Shown one piece after another: positions 49,408-59,921 of a DNA stretch of 64,000 nucleotides (within the stretch, counting starts at the first letter, position 1; every line of letters begins with the position of its first letter). The notes below the pieces were generated by a model. The model was not told the DNA's origin and did no database searches. It was given only the letters and a program-made list of their open reading frames with translations. Source of the DNA: an uncultured Lachnospira sp. (GTDB taxonomy: Bacteria > Bacillota > Clostridia > Lachnospirales > Lachnospiraceae). The stretch is from the NCBI GenBank assembly GCA_910589305.1, contig CAJUTV010000003.1, positions 186,001 through 250,000 of the forward strand, read 5' to 3'. The translations under genes and the position numbers were made by a program.

Positions 49408-52047
49408 GTGCAGTACAGAGGCGTAAACGAATTGAGAAGATTATTTCTTGATTTCTTTGAAAGTAAGGAACATCTCAAGATGAAAAGTTTCTCGCTTGTT
49501 CCACATGGTGATAATAGTTTATTGCTTATTAATTCAGGTATGGCGCCTTTAAAGCCATATTTTACAGGGCAGGAAATACCGCCAAAGCGCAGAGTGACAA
49601 CCTGTCAGAAATGTATCCGAACAGGAGATATTGAAAACGTTGGAAAGACAGCCAGACATGGCACATTTTTTGAGATGCTGGGCAATTTCTCATTTGGCGA
49701 TTATTTTAAGAGAGAGGCAATTCATTGGTCTTGGGAATTTTTAACAGAGTATGTAGGGTTAGATGCCAATAGGTTATATCCTTCTGTATATGAAGATGAT
49801 GATGAAGCGTTTGAAATATGGAATAAAGAAATTGGTATTGCGTCTGAACGAATTTTCCGTTTTGGAAAAGAAGATAATTTTTGGGAACATGGTGCTGGTC
49901 CATGCGGACCTTGTTCAGAGATATATTACGACAGGGGAGAACGATATGGCTGCGGCAAGCCAGACTGCACTGTAGGGTGTGACTGTGATAGATACATGGA
50001 GGTGTGGAATAATGTATTTACACAGTTTAATAATGACGGCAAAGGTCATTATACAGAACTTGAGCAAAAAAATATTGATACAGGTATGGGATTAGAGCGA
50101 CTTGCAGTTGTTGTTCAAGATGTCGATTCCTTATTTGATGTGGATACATTACAGACGCTTCGTGATAAAGTTTGCAAGATGGCTGGCGTAACCTATAAGG
50201 AAGACGAACAAAAAGATGTCTCAATTCGTCTTATAACAGACCATATTCGTTCGGTTACATTTATGGTAAGCGATGGTATTATGCCATCCAATGAGGGCAG
50301 AGGATATGTGCTTAGAAGGCTGCTGCGAAGAGCTGCTAGACATGGGCGTATTTTGGGAATTAAGGATAAGTTTTTATCAAAGCTTTGTGAGACAGTAATT
50401 GAAGGCTCTAAAGATGGTTATCCAGAATTGGAAGAAAAAAAGGATTTTATTCTCAAAGTGTTGTCTGAGGAAGAAGATAAATTTAATAAGACTATCGACC
50501 AAGGCTTGACGATTTTAGCGGATATGGAAGAACGCATAAAGGCAGCAGGCAGTACGGTTTTATCAGGTGATGATGCTTTTAAGCTCTATGATACGTATGG
50601 TTTTCCACTAGATTTAACAAAAGAAATTCTTAGTGAAAAAAATATTACCGTTGATGAAGAAGGTTTTAAAAGGTCAATGGATGAACAGCGTAAAAAAGCG
50701 CATGATGCCAGAAAGACCACCAATTATATGGGAGCCGATGCAACGGTTTATGACAAGATTAATCCAGTGATTACAAGTACATTTGTAGGGTATGATACAT
50801 TTGATTGTTCTTCTAAGATATCGGTTCTTACAACGCAAGATGAAGTTGTTGAGGCATTATCAGAAGGTATTAGAGGAACGATTATTGTTGATAAGACACC
50901 ATTTTATGCTACAATGGGCGGTCAGGAAGGTGATACGGGACTTATAAAGACCGAAGAAGGCGAGTTTCGCGTTGAGACAACGATAAAGTTAAAAGGCGGA
51001 AAAATTGGACATGTCGGCATTATGACAAAGGGCATGATAAAGACAGGTGATGTGGCAAGGCTTTTGGTAGATGAGCCTGCAAGAATGGATATATGCAAAA
51101 ATCACAGTGCAACACATTTGCTTCAAAAGGCATTAAGGACAGTGCTTGGAAGCCATGTTGAACAAAAAGGTTCGTTTGTCAGTCCTGAACGTTTGCGTTT
51201 TGACTTTACACATTTTCAGAGTATGACCGATAAAGAGCTTGCAGACGTTGAGGCAATCGTCAATGAAAAGATTGCACAGGCGATTCCTGTTGTCACCGAT
51301 ATTATGTCGATTGAGGATGCAAAGAAAACAGGTGCGATGGCTCTTTTTGGGGAAAAGTACGGCGAGACGGTGCGAGTCGTATCGATGAGTGATTTCTCAA
51401 AAGAATTTTGCGGCGGCACACATGTTTCTAATACAGCGGCTATAAGATTATTTAAGATTGTTTCAGAGTCCGGTGTTGCGGCTGGTGTCAGAAGAATTGA
51501 AGCATTGACAGATATGGGCGTTATCCATTATTATGCAGAGCTTGAAAACACACTAAACAGTGCGGCAAAGGCGGCTAAAACAGAAAGCGCACAGCTTGTT
51601 AGAAGAATACAGGCAATGAATGATGAGATAAGGGCATTGTCTGGTGAGAATGAAAAGCTAAAAGCAGAACTTGCCAATAATGCGTTGGGAGATGTCACAC
51701 AAAATGCAGTTGATGTCAAAGGTATTTCTTTTATTGCAACAAAGGTTGAAAATGTAGATATGAATGAGCTTCGCAATCTTGGAGATAAGTTAAAAAATCA
51801 GATTGGCAGCGGCGTTGTATTGATTGTCAGCGTGCAGGGAAGCGATAAGGTTAATATGATTGCGATGGCAACCGATGATGCCATTGCCAAAGGCGCTCAT
51901 TGCGGTAATCTGATAAAGGCAGTTGCGCCAATCGTTGGCGGCGGCGGCGGCGGACGTCCGAATATGGCTCAGGCTGGCGGAAAAAATCCTGCAAAAGCCG
52001 ATGAATTATTAGAGAAAGCGGCTGGAGTGCTGGAAGGAATGCTGTAA
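49408..52047 (+). CDS. alaS: Alanyl-tRNA synthetase
   Basis: An 879-residue enzyme of normal length. It has the class II catalytic core (about 1-240) with PHGDNSLLLINSGMAPLKPYF; TGMGLERL (motif 3); the tRNA-recognition region; the editing domain with HSATHLLQKAL near residue 568 and CGGTH near 668, the zinc ligands; and the C-terminal oligomer/C-Ala domain with the glycine run GGGGGGRPNMAQAGG. The start is a GTG after a weak AGGA site. Confidence 0.96.
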   Translation: MQYRGVNELRRLFLDFFESKEHLKMKSFSLVPHGDNSLLLINSGMAPLKPYFTGQEIPPKRRVTTCQKCIRTGDIENVGKTARHGTFFEMLGNFSFGDYFKREAIHWSWEFLTEYVGLDANRLYPSVYEDDDEAFEIWNKEIGIASERIFRFGKEDNFWEHGAGPCGPCSEIYYDRGERYGCGKPDCTVGCDCDRYMEVWNNVFTQFNNDGKGHYTELEQKNIDTGMGLERLAVVVQDVDSLFDVDTLQTLRDKVCKMAGVTYKEDEQKDVSIRLITDHIRSVTFMVSDGIMPSNEGRGYVLRRLLRRAARHGRILGIKDKFLSKLCETVIEGSKDGYPELEEKKDFILKVLSEEEDKFNKTIDQGLTILADMEERIKAAGSTVLSGDDAFKLYDTYGFPLDLTKEILSEKNITVDEEGFKRSMDEQRKKAHDARKTTNYMGADATVYDKINPVITSTFVGYDTFDCSSKISVLTTQDEVVEALSEGIRGTIIVDKTPFYATMGGQEGDTGLIKTEEGEFRVETTIKLKGGKIGHVGIMTKGMIKTGDVARLLVDEPARMDICKNHSATHLLQKALRTVLGSHVEQKGSFVSPERLRFDFTHFQSMTDKELADVEAIVNEKIAQAIPVVTDIMSIEDAKKTGAMALFGEKYGETVRVVSMSDFSKEFCGGTHVSNTAAIRLFKIVSESGVAAGVRRIEALTDMGVIHYYAELENTLNSAAKAAKTESAQLVRRIQAMNDEIRALSGENEKLKAELANNALGDVTQNAVDVKGISFIATKVENVDMNELRNLGDKLKNQIGSGVVLIVSVQGSDKVNMIAMATDDAIAKGAHCGNLIKAVAPIVGGGGGGRPNMAQAGGKNPAKADELLEKAAGVLEGML

Positions 52048-52476
52048 GCAGTAAAAACCAATATAAATAAGCATGAAAACGGATTATATATATTGGTTTA
52101 ACAAAGTAAATAATATAAAAGGCGTATAAAAAGACTGTCGCAAGATGAAGTTTTTGTGCAGGATAAAGGTATCATATAGTTTCATTGGTATTGTTATCTT
52201 GTATGGAAGAGTCATTTTGCGGCAGTTTGTATTTATTTGAAAGTATAAAGTTAACGACTAAAAATATCATTGTTTATTATTTTAACAACAATTTAAGAAT
52301 ATAAAGGTATAATGTAAATGTTATAGATTTTATGTAAACAAAAGATTATAATATTTTATATATTTTTTACTTCATAGGAAAGCTTAACTTAGAAAGTTGT
52401 TATACAGCTCCTTTTTACACATTTACACAAAAAAGAAAAAATTTTATTTATGAAAGAAAAATACAGGAGGTTATCA
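52048..52476. other. Gap between alaS and the SPFH cluster, with a long hairpin
   Basis: ACTGTCGCAAGATGA (52134-52148) pairs over 15 bases, with two G-U wobbles, with TCATTTTGCGGCAGT (52212-52226), around a 63-base loop. It is a likely terminator for alaS. A TATAAT at 52308-52313 has no good -35 at 17 bases. The rest is AT-rich without a supported gene. Confidence 0.55.
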
Positions 52477-53547
52477 ATGAATATTTCTCAAGTGTTACAA
52501 TTTGAGGGAGCAATGGATTCCCTTATATGGAAAAGTCCTATTGAGGATTTTAACACCACTTCACAGTTAATTGTTGACGAAACGCACGAGGCATTACTTG
52601 TTATAAATGGCAATGCGTGCGACTTGTTTGGACCCGGCAGGCACACGCTTGAAACACCCAATATTCCCTTTGTTCAAAGAATCATTAATATTCCCACAGA
52701 TGGAAAGACATCATTTCCTTGTAAAGTGTTTTTTATTAATAAAGTACATCAAATGGATATTACTTGGGGAATACCAGGAGAAATTACATTAAATGACCCT
52801 GTATATGATATTTTTTTACATATTGGAATGTGTGGAAATATGAATTTTCAGATTGCTGATTCCAGAAAATTTATGTTAAAGATGGTAGGATTCAGGGATT
52901 ATTTTGAGGCAGATGAAATGGTATCAAAATTTCGTGGAATTATCAAACAATATGTAAAATCTTATATTTCAAAGATTATGAATGTACGAAAAGTTAGTTA
53001 TTTTGATATGAATGAAAATCTTTTTGACATTTCCAAAGAAGTTAAAGAGCAATTAAAGCCTATATTTGCAGATTATGGAGTTGATGTTTTGCAGTTTTTT
53101 ATTGAATCCATTACAGTGCCTGATGAAGATTTTAATGCTGTTAAGAAAGCAAAGGAAGCGAATACTTCTCGCAGGATTCAAGGATATACATGGAGAGAAG
53201 AGCGTCAGATGGATATTGCTGAAACATTTGCTGGAAATGAAGGAACCATAGGAAATGTTGGGGGAGCAGTGGGTGGCTTTATGATAGGGAAAGTATTTGG
53301 GGGAAATATTGCTGATTTTACAAACGATGCTTTCAAGCCAGAAAACCGTTCTAATGCTAATTCGTCTAAAAATTCACAAAATACAACATCTGCTGCTTGC
53401 TTTTGCAGTCAATGCAAAAATTCATTGACAGAGGATATGTTGTTTTGTCCAAAGTGCGGCGCTCGACAAGCAAAGCAATGTGCGAACTGCCATACACGGT
53501 TGCTGCCTGATGCGGCTTTTTGTCATCAGTGCGGGACACCTTGCTAA
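52477..53547 (+). CDS. SPFH-domain protein with C-terminal zinc ribbons
   Basis: A 356-residue protein. Residues about 15-230 match the SPFH (band 7) fold in the version once annotated 'virion core protein' and called YdjI in Bacillus: GNACDLFGPGRHTLET and later DYGVDVLQFFIESITVPDEDF. A Gly-rich stretch (GNVGGAVGGFMIG, about 257-269) may insert in membranes. The C-terminus holds two zinc ribbons (CSQC...CPKCG and CANC...CHQCG). SPFH proteins form membrane scaffolds. AGGAGGT lies before the ATG at 52477. It is first of the cluster to 63703. Confidence 0.85.
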   Translation: MNISQVLQFEGAMDSLIWKSPIEDFNTTSQLIVDETHEALLVINGNACDLFGPGRHTLETPNIPFVQRIINIPTDGKTSFPCKVFFINKVHQMDITWGIPGEITLNDPVYDIFLHIGMCGNMNFQIADSRKFMLKMVGFRDYFEADEMVSKFRGIIKQYVKSYISKIMNVRKVSYFDMNENLFDISKEVKEQLKPIFADYGVDVLQFFIESITVPDEDFNAVKKAKEANTSRRIQGYTWREERQMDIAETFAGNEGTIGNVGGAVGGFMIGKVFGGNIADFTNDAFKPENRSNANSSKNSQNTTSAACFCSQCKNSLTEDMLFCPKCGARQAKQCANCHTRLLPDAAFCHQCGTPC

Positions 53548-53595
53548 AAAGATAGTATATAAATACTTAAAGAGGATAAAAAAGGAGATTTGTTT

Positions 53596-54291
53596 ATGGA
53601 GCAGAAACAAAAAAACATATGGATGACAGCACTTATTTATTTTGTGCTATTTGCGGCGTATAATCTTATTGTATTTATGATATTTACAAATTTTAATTCT
53701 GTTTTTTGGATTAGTTATGGTTTTATGCTTGCTGCATTTTTATTACATATTGGCTGTGTTTTCTTGATTTGTAAAAATGTAAGTGTAAAAGCTATCTTTT
53801 TTGGAATACCTTTGTTTTCTTTTTCAATATATTTTGTCGGTGCTGAATTTTTTAGCAGTATTGTCATGATGATTTTTAAAGATAGGGCAAGTGTAAAAGC
53901 AGCTATTTTGATTCAGGCACTTTTATTATGTGTGTTTATTATTGTTGCAGCTGTTTCTATTATGACAAGAGATACGGTACAACATGTTGATAACAAAATA
54001 AAAGAGAATATCCATTTTATTAAGGGAATGAATATAGATGTTGAGATGCTTATTCAAAGAAGCACCAATCCAGATGTGGTAGAAAGTTTAAAAAAATTAT
54101 CAGAGACAATCAAGTATTCGGACCCGATAACAAATCCGATAGTGGCTGTTCAAGAACAGATGATAATGCAGTCTATGGCTGAGCTTAAAAATACATTTGA
54201 TTCGGGGGATATGGCTCAAGTAAAAGCATTGTGTGCAACGATTGAGACGTTATTTATTGAGAGAAATAAAAAGTTAATGATAGCAAAGTAA
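53596..54291 (+). CDS. Four-helix membrane protein with helical tail
   Basis: A 231-residue protein with four membrane helices (about 8-30, 35-58, 64-88, 96-122) and a cytosolic helical tail of about 100 residues (KENIHFIKGMNIDVEMLIQ...). There is no enzyme motif. AAAGGAG precedes the ATG at 53596. It lies 48 bases after the SPFH gene and 13 before the next, so it is likely in the same operon. It may anchor the SPFH complex. Confidence 0.7.
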   Translation: MEQKQKNIWMTALIYFVLFAAYNLIVFMIFTNFNSVFWISYGFMLAAFLLHIGCVFLICKNVSVKAIFFGIPLFSFSIYFVGAEFFSSIVMMIFKDRASVKAAILIQALLLCVFIIVAAVSIMTRDTVQHVDNKIKENIHFIKGMNIDVEMLIQRSTNPDVVESLKKLSETIKYSDPITNPIVAVQEQMIMQSMAELKNTFDSGDMAQVKALCATIETLFIERNKKLMIAK

Positions 54292-54304
54292 GAGGTATGG
54301 CATA

Positions 54305-56305
54305 ATGGCAGTAAATTTTGTTGCTAGAAAGTGTGCTTGTGGGGGAACATTAGAATTTAACGCTTTTAAAAAAATATGGGTATGTAAATATTGCGGAACC
54401 ACTGTAGAAAGAGAGGCAACATTCGATAAGATTCATGTGGATGGGATTGAAGGCATAAGCGATGTGGTAAGACAAACGCTTATGGATATTGCAAATCTGA
54501 AAATGGATAGCGCACAAAGAAATTTAGAAGATTGTGAAAGAAAAGATTATAGACATGTAGGTACATTGCTTGCACATATAAGTTATAATTTGACTAATAT
54601 ATCGGTTGCAAAATCACAAGATGAAGCTAGAGCAAGTTTGGATAAAGTAAAGATATATGCGAAAAGACTTCAAGAGGATTATCCTGTGATTGCAGAAGAT
54701 GAGATTAATTTATATGAGGCATTAGGGGAGGAAGCCGCCGATATTTATGGTCATTTATTGGTTGTATTTGATACACTTGGCGATGGTATTCGATTGGAAT
54801 ACATTGATTCTAAACTTCAATTACAAGAAATATTTTCTCCGTATGTCAATAAAACATTATTAAAGATATTTATAAAACAAAATAAGTTGGATAGGGTTGA
54901 TTTAATTATTGCAAATATTGGACATATTGATAAAAAAAGTGCTTTGCAGGAGGTGATAAACACTTATCCAGACAATGAAAAAAAGGCAGGGTTGATTAGA
55001 AAACTATTTGATGCAAAAACGGCAGAAGCTTTAACAAAGAAATATTTTGAAATGTATTTTATAGAAAGCAAAGATTCTATAGAGACAAAAGGAGTGGTTC
55101 TTTCTTTGTTAAATACCGCAAATATTCATTGCAGTGCCAATATAGTCGTTAAAGCAATAAGCCCTTTATTAGATACCTACAATAAAGCAAATTATATATT
55201 GAATATTATTTATGACGTCAAAATAAGTGACGAAGAGACAGAAGATATACTTACATTTTGCTTAATAACAAGTCCTTCATACAATCTGCAATCTGCCTTT
55301 TTTGATGTAATTATAGAAAAGTCTGTATTTGTAGCGTTAAATGGTCAAACAGTTATATCATTTTTGGAATCTTCCCATTTTGCATCAAGTGAAAAAGCAG
55401 AAATTTTAAAAAAAATGTTAAAACTTCAGATAGAACGCAAAGCATTGGATGCCATTTATAATTATTATCTAAATAGCAATACTGATGAACAAGAGTCTAG
55501 GAGAAGAATGATTGAGATATTACTGGAAGAAGGTTCACCCATTTCAATCAATACAGCTAAAAATTATATCATTAAAACATCAATAGATGGAAAATTTAAA
55601 AAAGTTGTTGTTGAAAAAATTTTTGCGACTGGAATCAATAAGACATATTTAGGAGATATTCTCTCAGAATATTTGCTTTATACAACGGATTCTAAGGAAC
55701 AGAAAAAAGAAATATCCGATTATTTAATAACACTCGGTTTTACAATGGATTCGGGTGCATTTTTACAATATATTTTATCCGACGAAGAAGATGTGCAAAA
55801 AATTGAGAAGATGAAACAATTAATTGCAAATGGAACAATGGTTAAAGCGGATACATTGCATCATTATATTTTATCTTTAAAGAATCCAAAGGATTTTTCA
55901 GCAGAAATTTTTAATTTACTGACACAAAATGACTATTCCATCTGTTTGGACTCTTATGCAAAATTTGTTTTGTTTTGTAAAGATATGGATAAGATAAGAC
56001 ATAATGAAAAAATGCTCAAGGCATTAAATAGTGATGTTGCAGGGCAAAGAATATCTATTTTGCATTGCACAAATCAATTGAATTGCAATATAGCACAAGC
56101 ATATATACTTTGTTCAGAGGAAAGCTATGAAAATGCCTATGTAATACTGCAGCAGTTATTGAATATAAAAATAAAATTAAATACCGATATATTGGCAAAT
56201 GGAGCTGTTATAAAATTTAAGAAATATGTTGGCGAACATAAAAATGAATTATCACCAGTATCGCTGCAGCTTTGTAATGAACATAAAATGTTTTCTTTGT
56301 TTTAG
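54305..56305 (+). CDS. Zinc-ribbon/helical-repeat protein
   Basis: A 666-residue protein. The N-terminus is a zinc ribbon (CACGGTLEFNAFKKIWVCKYCG, residues about 9-30; given in parts: CACGG and CKYCG). The rest is a continuous run of alpha-helices, with repeated pair-like spacing, that looks like a TPR or HEAT solenoid for protein binding. No membrane helix or catalytic motif. It lies 13 bases after the membrane protein and 30 before the first coiled-coil paralogue. I know no homologue with an established function. Confidence 0.7.
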   Translation: MAVNFVARKCACGGTLEFNAFKKIWVCKYCGTTVEREATFDKIHVDGIEGISDVVRQTLMDIANLKMDSAQRNLEDCERKDYRHVGTLLAHISYNLTNISVAKSQDEARASLDKVKIYAKRLQEDYPVIAEDEINLYEALGEEAADIYGHLLVVFDTLGDGIRLEYIDSKLQLQEIFSPYVNKTLLKIFIKQNKLDRVDLIIANIGHIDKKSALQEVINTYPDNEKKAGLIRKLFDAKTAEALTKKYFEMYFIESKDSIETKGVVLSLLNTANIHCSANIVVKAISPLLDTYNKANYILNIIYDVKISDEETEDILTFCLITSPSYNLQSAFFDVIIEKSVFVALNGQTVISFLESSHFASSEKAEILKKMLKLQIERKALDAIYNYYLNSNTDEQESRRRMIEILLEEGSPISINTAKNYIIKTSIDGKFKKVVVEKIFATGINKTYLGDILSEYLLYTTDSKEQKKEISDYLITLGFTMDSGAFLQYILSDEEDVQKIEKMKQLIANGTMVKADTLHHYILSLKNPKDFSAEIFNLLTQNDYSICLDSYAKFVLFCKDMDKIRHNEKMLKALNSDVAGQRISILHCTNQLNCNIAQAYILCSEESYENAYVILQQLLNIKIKLNTDILANGAVIKFKKYVGEHKNELSPVSLQLCNEHKMFSLF

Positions 56306-56335
56306 GAAATAAATGATTAAAGGTGGGGAAAAGAA

Positions 56336-58090
56336 ATGACAGAAGAAGAAGCAAGAGCTGAGGCAGAAGAGGCAAGACGACTTTTGGCAGAAATTAATCA
56401 TCTGGAAAATCAGATAGAACGTGCTGTTATTGAAAAGAAAAATTTACAGGAAGAATTAGCTGTATTAGTGCGAAATGTTGAGGTTCTTACGCAAAGTGCA
56501 AAAAATATGGATATTGAAGTCAATCAGTCTATGGAGTATGTCAAAAACCGTATTGTGCAGACCGACGCAAGTACAACAGAATTATTTGCTTTGGTTGATG
56601 ATTTGTCAAATATATATTTTACATTTAAAAATTTAAGCAGTGCATCAAAAAATATAACACGGCTTACGGATGAGTATTATACAAAATTTCGGTTTTTTAA
56701 TGAATTAAGAAGGATTGCGCTTGGGTATGTAATTGGATTGGATGTACATATTTGTTCAGAAGAAACCATAAGAAAAAAAGTGGAGAGCGTTTATTTGCAA
56801 AATACCGAGTATTGGCTTGCCTATGCCATGATGGCTGTGATGCTGTGGGCAAATGATGAAAAAGAAGCTGCAAACAGAGCAATGTCAAAGTCACTTGCAA
56901 TGGATTATTTAAGCAGTTCACTGTTTTTTTTGCTGATTAATTTAAGATTTACACGTATCAGTGCTGCGAAGCAATGGTATCTTTCTTATCTTGATAGGGT
57001 TGATATGGAAAAACTTAAAAGAGAATGGCAGTATCTTTTGCAGGCTTATTTATCAGGTGTTTTTGGTGTAGATAAAGAATTTAATAGGCTTGTAAATCAA
57101 TGTTTTACGAATATGTTTGCACAGATGGAAAGTATGCATCCTAATTATGGCAATAAGGTTGTAAATAAGACACTGCAATTTTCAAATACTTATATCCATG
57201 TTACAGAAAATGAATTTGAAACGCTTAGAAGATATTGTACAGAATATAAAGAATTAAAGGAATTGCTTTCCAATGCAGAAAAAAATGAAGTTTTGTCTAT
57301 TTATTTTAGAACAATCGTAGAAAGTGAACATCATCTTGAAGAGAATATGTTTCAAAGAATTGAAAATATATTATATGATTTGATAAATGCTTATGATAAG
57401 GAAGAATGGAAAGTTGTCAAGAATAAACGTTACAATGAAATGATAATTAAAGCAAAAGGGGATTTGGGATTAGCACAGCAGTTTTATAATACTGAATTTT
57501 CAAATGAGTCGGCAACAAAATCGTTGGACGATTTGTTGTTTGAGTGGGGATTTGAGGATGATTTATCCCAAGTTGATAGTACTGTTAAAAAATTTGCACT
57601 CTCTTATTTGAAAAAATGGATTGCAAAAGGATTTCAATCATTTGCGCAAGGTTATCGCAAGAAAGAAAAAGAAGAATATACGATTTCAATTGACGGCTGG
57701 CAAAAGACGTGTTCCGAAAGTTCATATCCAGAAGCACAGGCAGAGTTAATAAAGCATTATAACCAAAATCGAGTATGGAATTTAATAAAGGATAAATATA
57801 TTATAATTTTTATAGGAATGATTTTGGCGTCTCTCTTTATTTTAGTAATTACAGCAATACATTTTAATAAAATTGCATTTGTCATTGGCATTTTGCTTGG
57901 TGTGGTAGGCGGTTTTTTGTTATGGAGAAGAATTGTAGATATGCAGGCAATTTTGCGGGCTAAAAGGGAACAGGGCTGTCAAATTTTAAAAAAGGCGATT
58001 GAAGAATTGGCAGCATGGAGAACATTATATAAGTTGGAAGACAATAAAAATGTAGACCTTGTAAATGTATTTGAAAATATAAATAGTTGA
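56336..58090 (+). CDS. Coiled-coil/TPR-like/membrane-hairpin protein, paralogue 1
   Basis: A 584-residue protein with three parts. An N-terminal coiled coil (about 1-85, EEEARAEAEEARRLL and on); a helical block (about 158-260) beginning YWLAYAMMAVMLWANDEKEAA with SSSLFFLLINLRFTRISAAKQW, which is shared with 58104 and 61988; and a C-terminal membrane hairpin (about 483-535) with a basic tail. The start has AGGTGGGG upstream. Paralogue 2 follows after 13 bases. The layout suggests a membrane-tethered scaffold. Confidence 0.72.
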   Translation: MTEEEARAEAEEARRLLAEINHLENQIERAVIEKKNLQEELAVLVRNVEVLTQSAKNMDIEVNQSMEYVKNRIVQTDASTTELFALVDDLSNIYFTFKNLSSASKNITRLTDEYYTKFRFFNELRRIALGYVIGLDVHICSEETIRKKVESVYLQNTEYWLAYAMMAVMLWANDEKEAANRAMSKSLAMDYLSSSLFFLLINLRFTRISAAKQWYLSYLDRVDMEKLKREWQYLLQAYLSGVFGVDKEFNRLVNQCFTNMFAQMESMHPNYGNKVVNKTLQFSNTYIHVTENEFETLRRYCTEYKELKELLSNAEKNEVLSIYFRTIVESEHHLEENMFQRIENILYDLINAYDKEEWKVVKNKRYNEMIIKAKGDLGLAQQFYNTEFSNESATKSLDDLLFEWGFEDDLSQVDSTVKKFALSYLKKWIAKGFQSFAQGYRKKEKEEYTISIDGWQKTCSESSYPEAQAELIKHYNQNRVWNLIKDKYIIIFIGMILASLFILVITAIHFNKIAFVIGILLGVVGGFLLWRRIVDMQAILRAKREQGCQILKKAIEELAAWRTLYKLEDNKNVDLVNVFENINS

Positions 58091-58103
58091 CGGAGGGGAG
58101 AAA

Positions 58104-59708
58104 ATGGCTACTTCATCTTATAATGCAGTCAATAATTTGAATCAGACAATTGGTTCATTTAAGTCGAAAGTAGATGTAAAAATAAAATCAGTTCATACAT
58201 CGACAGCCAATATGAAAGCGACAACCGATAAAATTTACAATAGTGTCAGTAAATTTAAACAGGATATGATTCAAAATGAAGAAAAACAGCTTGCACATGA
58301 AAATATTTTAAGAATAGACCAAATCTTAAAAGAGCAGTTTGGCAGCCATGAAGCTATTAGAAAAACAATTATGGGTGTGGTGAAAGATTTTGATATTAAT
58401 CTTGTCCGTAATAGTACCATTCAAGAAATTTCTGAAGAATTATGGATTACAAGTTCTAGATATTGGCTTTCATATGCGCTTCTTGCAATTACGGCATGGA
58501 TTAATGACTATAAGGAGGTAGGCGCAAATGCCTTATCAGAGTGTGTCCGCCGTGACCCAGTAAAAGCTTCTTTATTTTTTTGTTTGTTTCATTTGCGATT
58601 TGGACGAAATGAAACAGCAAAAAATTGGTTTTTTGAATATTTAAAGACACTAGACCCAACAAAGATGCAGCGAGAATCAGCAGTGTTATTACAAGCATAT
58701 TTAAACGGAGTGTTTGGTACGGATAAAGCGTTAGAAAATAATGTAAATCATGTGATTAAGGGCTGGATATCCGAACTTAATGCAAATTCATTGATTGCAG
58801 AGGAAATGATAAGCTCTTATCAAAATTATATTCAGCTTTTGCCGCCGGCAAAACAGTGTGATTATAAGGCACTGTCTGATTGCTGTTTAAACTATTCAGC
58901 TATTCGGCAGTCTTATGCAGATGTATCAAAGTATGACAAATTGATTGCCGCAATAGAGGCGATGGATATTGAATTAGAGGAACAGACAACAGCGAATTAT
59001 AAAAGCAGAATAGATAGTATTTTGTGGAGTCTTATTTCAAATTATGATGCAGAGGAGTTGGATTTAAAAAATCAACAGGCATACTTTAATTTTGTTATTG
59101 ATAATAATGGAAAGGTGGATAATGCAAAAGCACAGTTTAATGAATATCAAAATATACAAAATGAATGTTTTAATATTGGTAAACAGATGATTCGATGGGC
59201 AATTTATGATAATGAAAGTCAGACCAATATTCATGTTAAGAAATTTGGATTTCAAAATACAAAAATATGGTTTATGAATGCAATAGAAAATTGGGCAGCC
59301 ACCCTTCAAGAATCATTGCCGCTTGACTTTCCATTGGTAATTGATGACTGGAAAGGGGTATCAAATGGCGAAGACCAAGCGGAACAAGTTGAAAATATGA
59401 AGGCATATTTTAATAATAATAAATTTCAATTGATGTATGTTAATAAAGCAAATATTGCTGCATTAATTGTTTTTATACTTTCTATTGGTTTGGCTTTTAT
59501 AACGCCGTATTCGTTAGTGGCAACAGTGTTGGCAGCAGGTTTTTTAATTTTTAATATTATAAAGGCAAACAAAGAGTTTCCAAAACATGTGAAAACTTGT
59601 GTTGAGCAGCTAAACGCATGTATGACAGAATTGATGGAATTTAAACAATATTATGCTGAGGAAAAAAGAAAGAAAGAACAATTACAAAGTAAAGTGGAAT
59701 ATTTGTAA
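58104..59708 (+). CDS. Coiled-coil/TPR-like/membrane-hairpin protein, paralogue 2
   Basis: A 534-residue protein with the same plan as the previous one. The N-terminus (about 1-75) is a coiled coil rich in Ser/Thr/Lys (AVNNLNQTIGSFKSKVDV). The shared block starts YWLSYALLAITAWINDYKEVG (about 119-220) with KASLFFCLFHLRFGRNETAKNWF. The C-terminal hairpin lies at about 449-490, with a helical end. By eye, paralogues 1 and 2 are closer to each other (both have LLQAYL.GVFG.DK) than to paralogue 3. SD CGGAGGGG precedes the ATG. Confidence 0.72.
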   Translation: MATSSYNAVNNLNQTIGSFKSKVDVKIKSVHTSTANMKATTDKIYNSVSKFKQDMIQNEEKQLAHENILRIDQILKEQFGSHEAIRKTIMGVVKDFDINLVRNSTIQEISEELWITSSRYWLSYALLAITAWINDYKEVGANALSECVRRDPVKASLFFCLFHLRFGRNETAKNWFFEYLKTLDPTKMQRESAVLLQAYLNGVFGTDKALENNVNHVIKGWISELNANSLIAEEMISSYQNYIQLLPPAKQCDYKALSDCCLNYSAIRQSYADVSKYDKLIAAIEAMDIELEEQTTANYKSRIDSILWSLISNYDAEELDLKNQQAYFNFVIDNNGKVDNAKAQFNEYQNIQNECFNIGKQMIRWAIYDNESQTNIHVKKFGFQNTKIWFMNAIENWAATLQESLPLDFPLVIDDWKGVSNGEDQAEQVENMKAYFNNNKFQLMYVNKANIAALIVFILSIGLAFITPYSLVATVLAAGFLIFNIIKANKEFPKHVKTCVEQLNACMTELMEFKQYYAEEKRKKEQLQSKVEYL

Positions 59709-59751
59709 AACTGTAAAATAAAGTACTTATAAAGAACAGGAGGATAAAAAC

Positions 59752-59919
59752 ATGGATAATGAAAACAATTTAGAGTTCGGTGAACTTTTAGAACAAAGAA
59801 TCCAAGAAAATTTTGGTTCTAATGAAAATGTATATGATGTATCAGATGAAAGACTAAAGGAGATGAACAAAAAATTGCCTTCTTGGAGTCTTGAGCCTCC
59901 ATTTGGTTTTTTGAAATAG
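59752..59919 (+). CDS. 55-residue acidic protein
   Basis: A short gene with a strong AGGAGGA site and an ATG at 59752. The product begins MDNENNLEFGELLEQRIQENF and ends with LPSWSLEPPFGFLK. It is acidic, soluble and without known motifs. It ends 2 bases before the next start, which supports a real, co-translated gene. The hydrophobic C-terminal WSLEPPFGFLK tail could be a binding peptide for the AAA+ protein encoded two genes later; that is a guess. Confidence 0.65.
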   Translation: MDNENNLEFGELLEQRIQENFGSNENVYDVSDERLKEMNKKLPSWSLEPPFGFLK

Positions 59920-59921
59920 TT

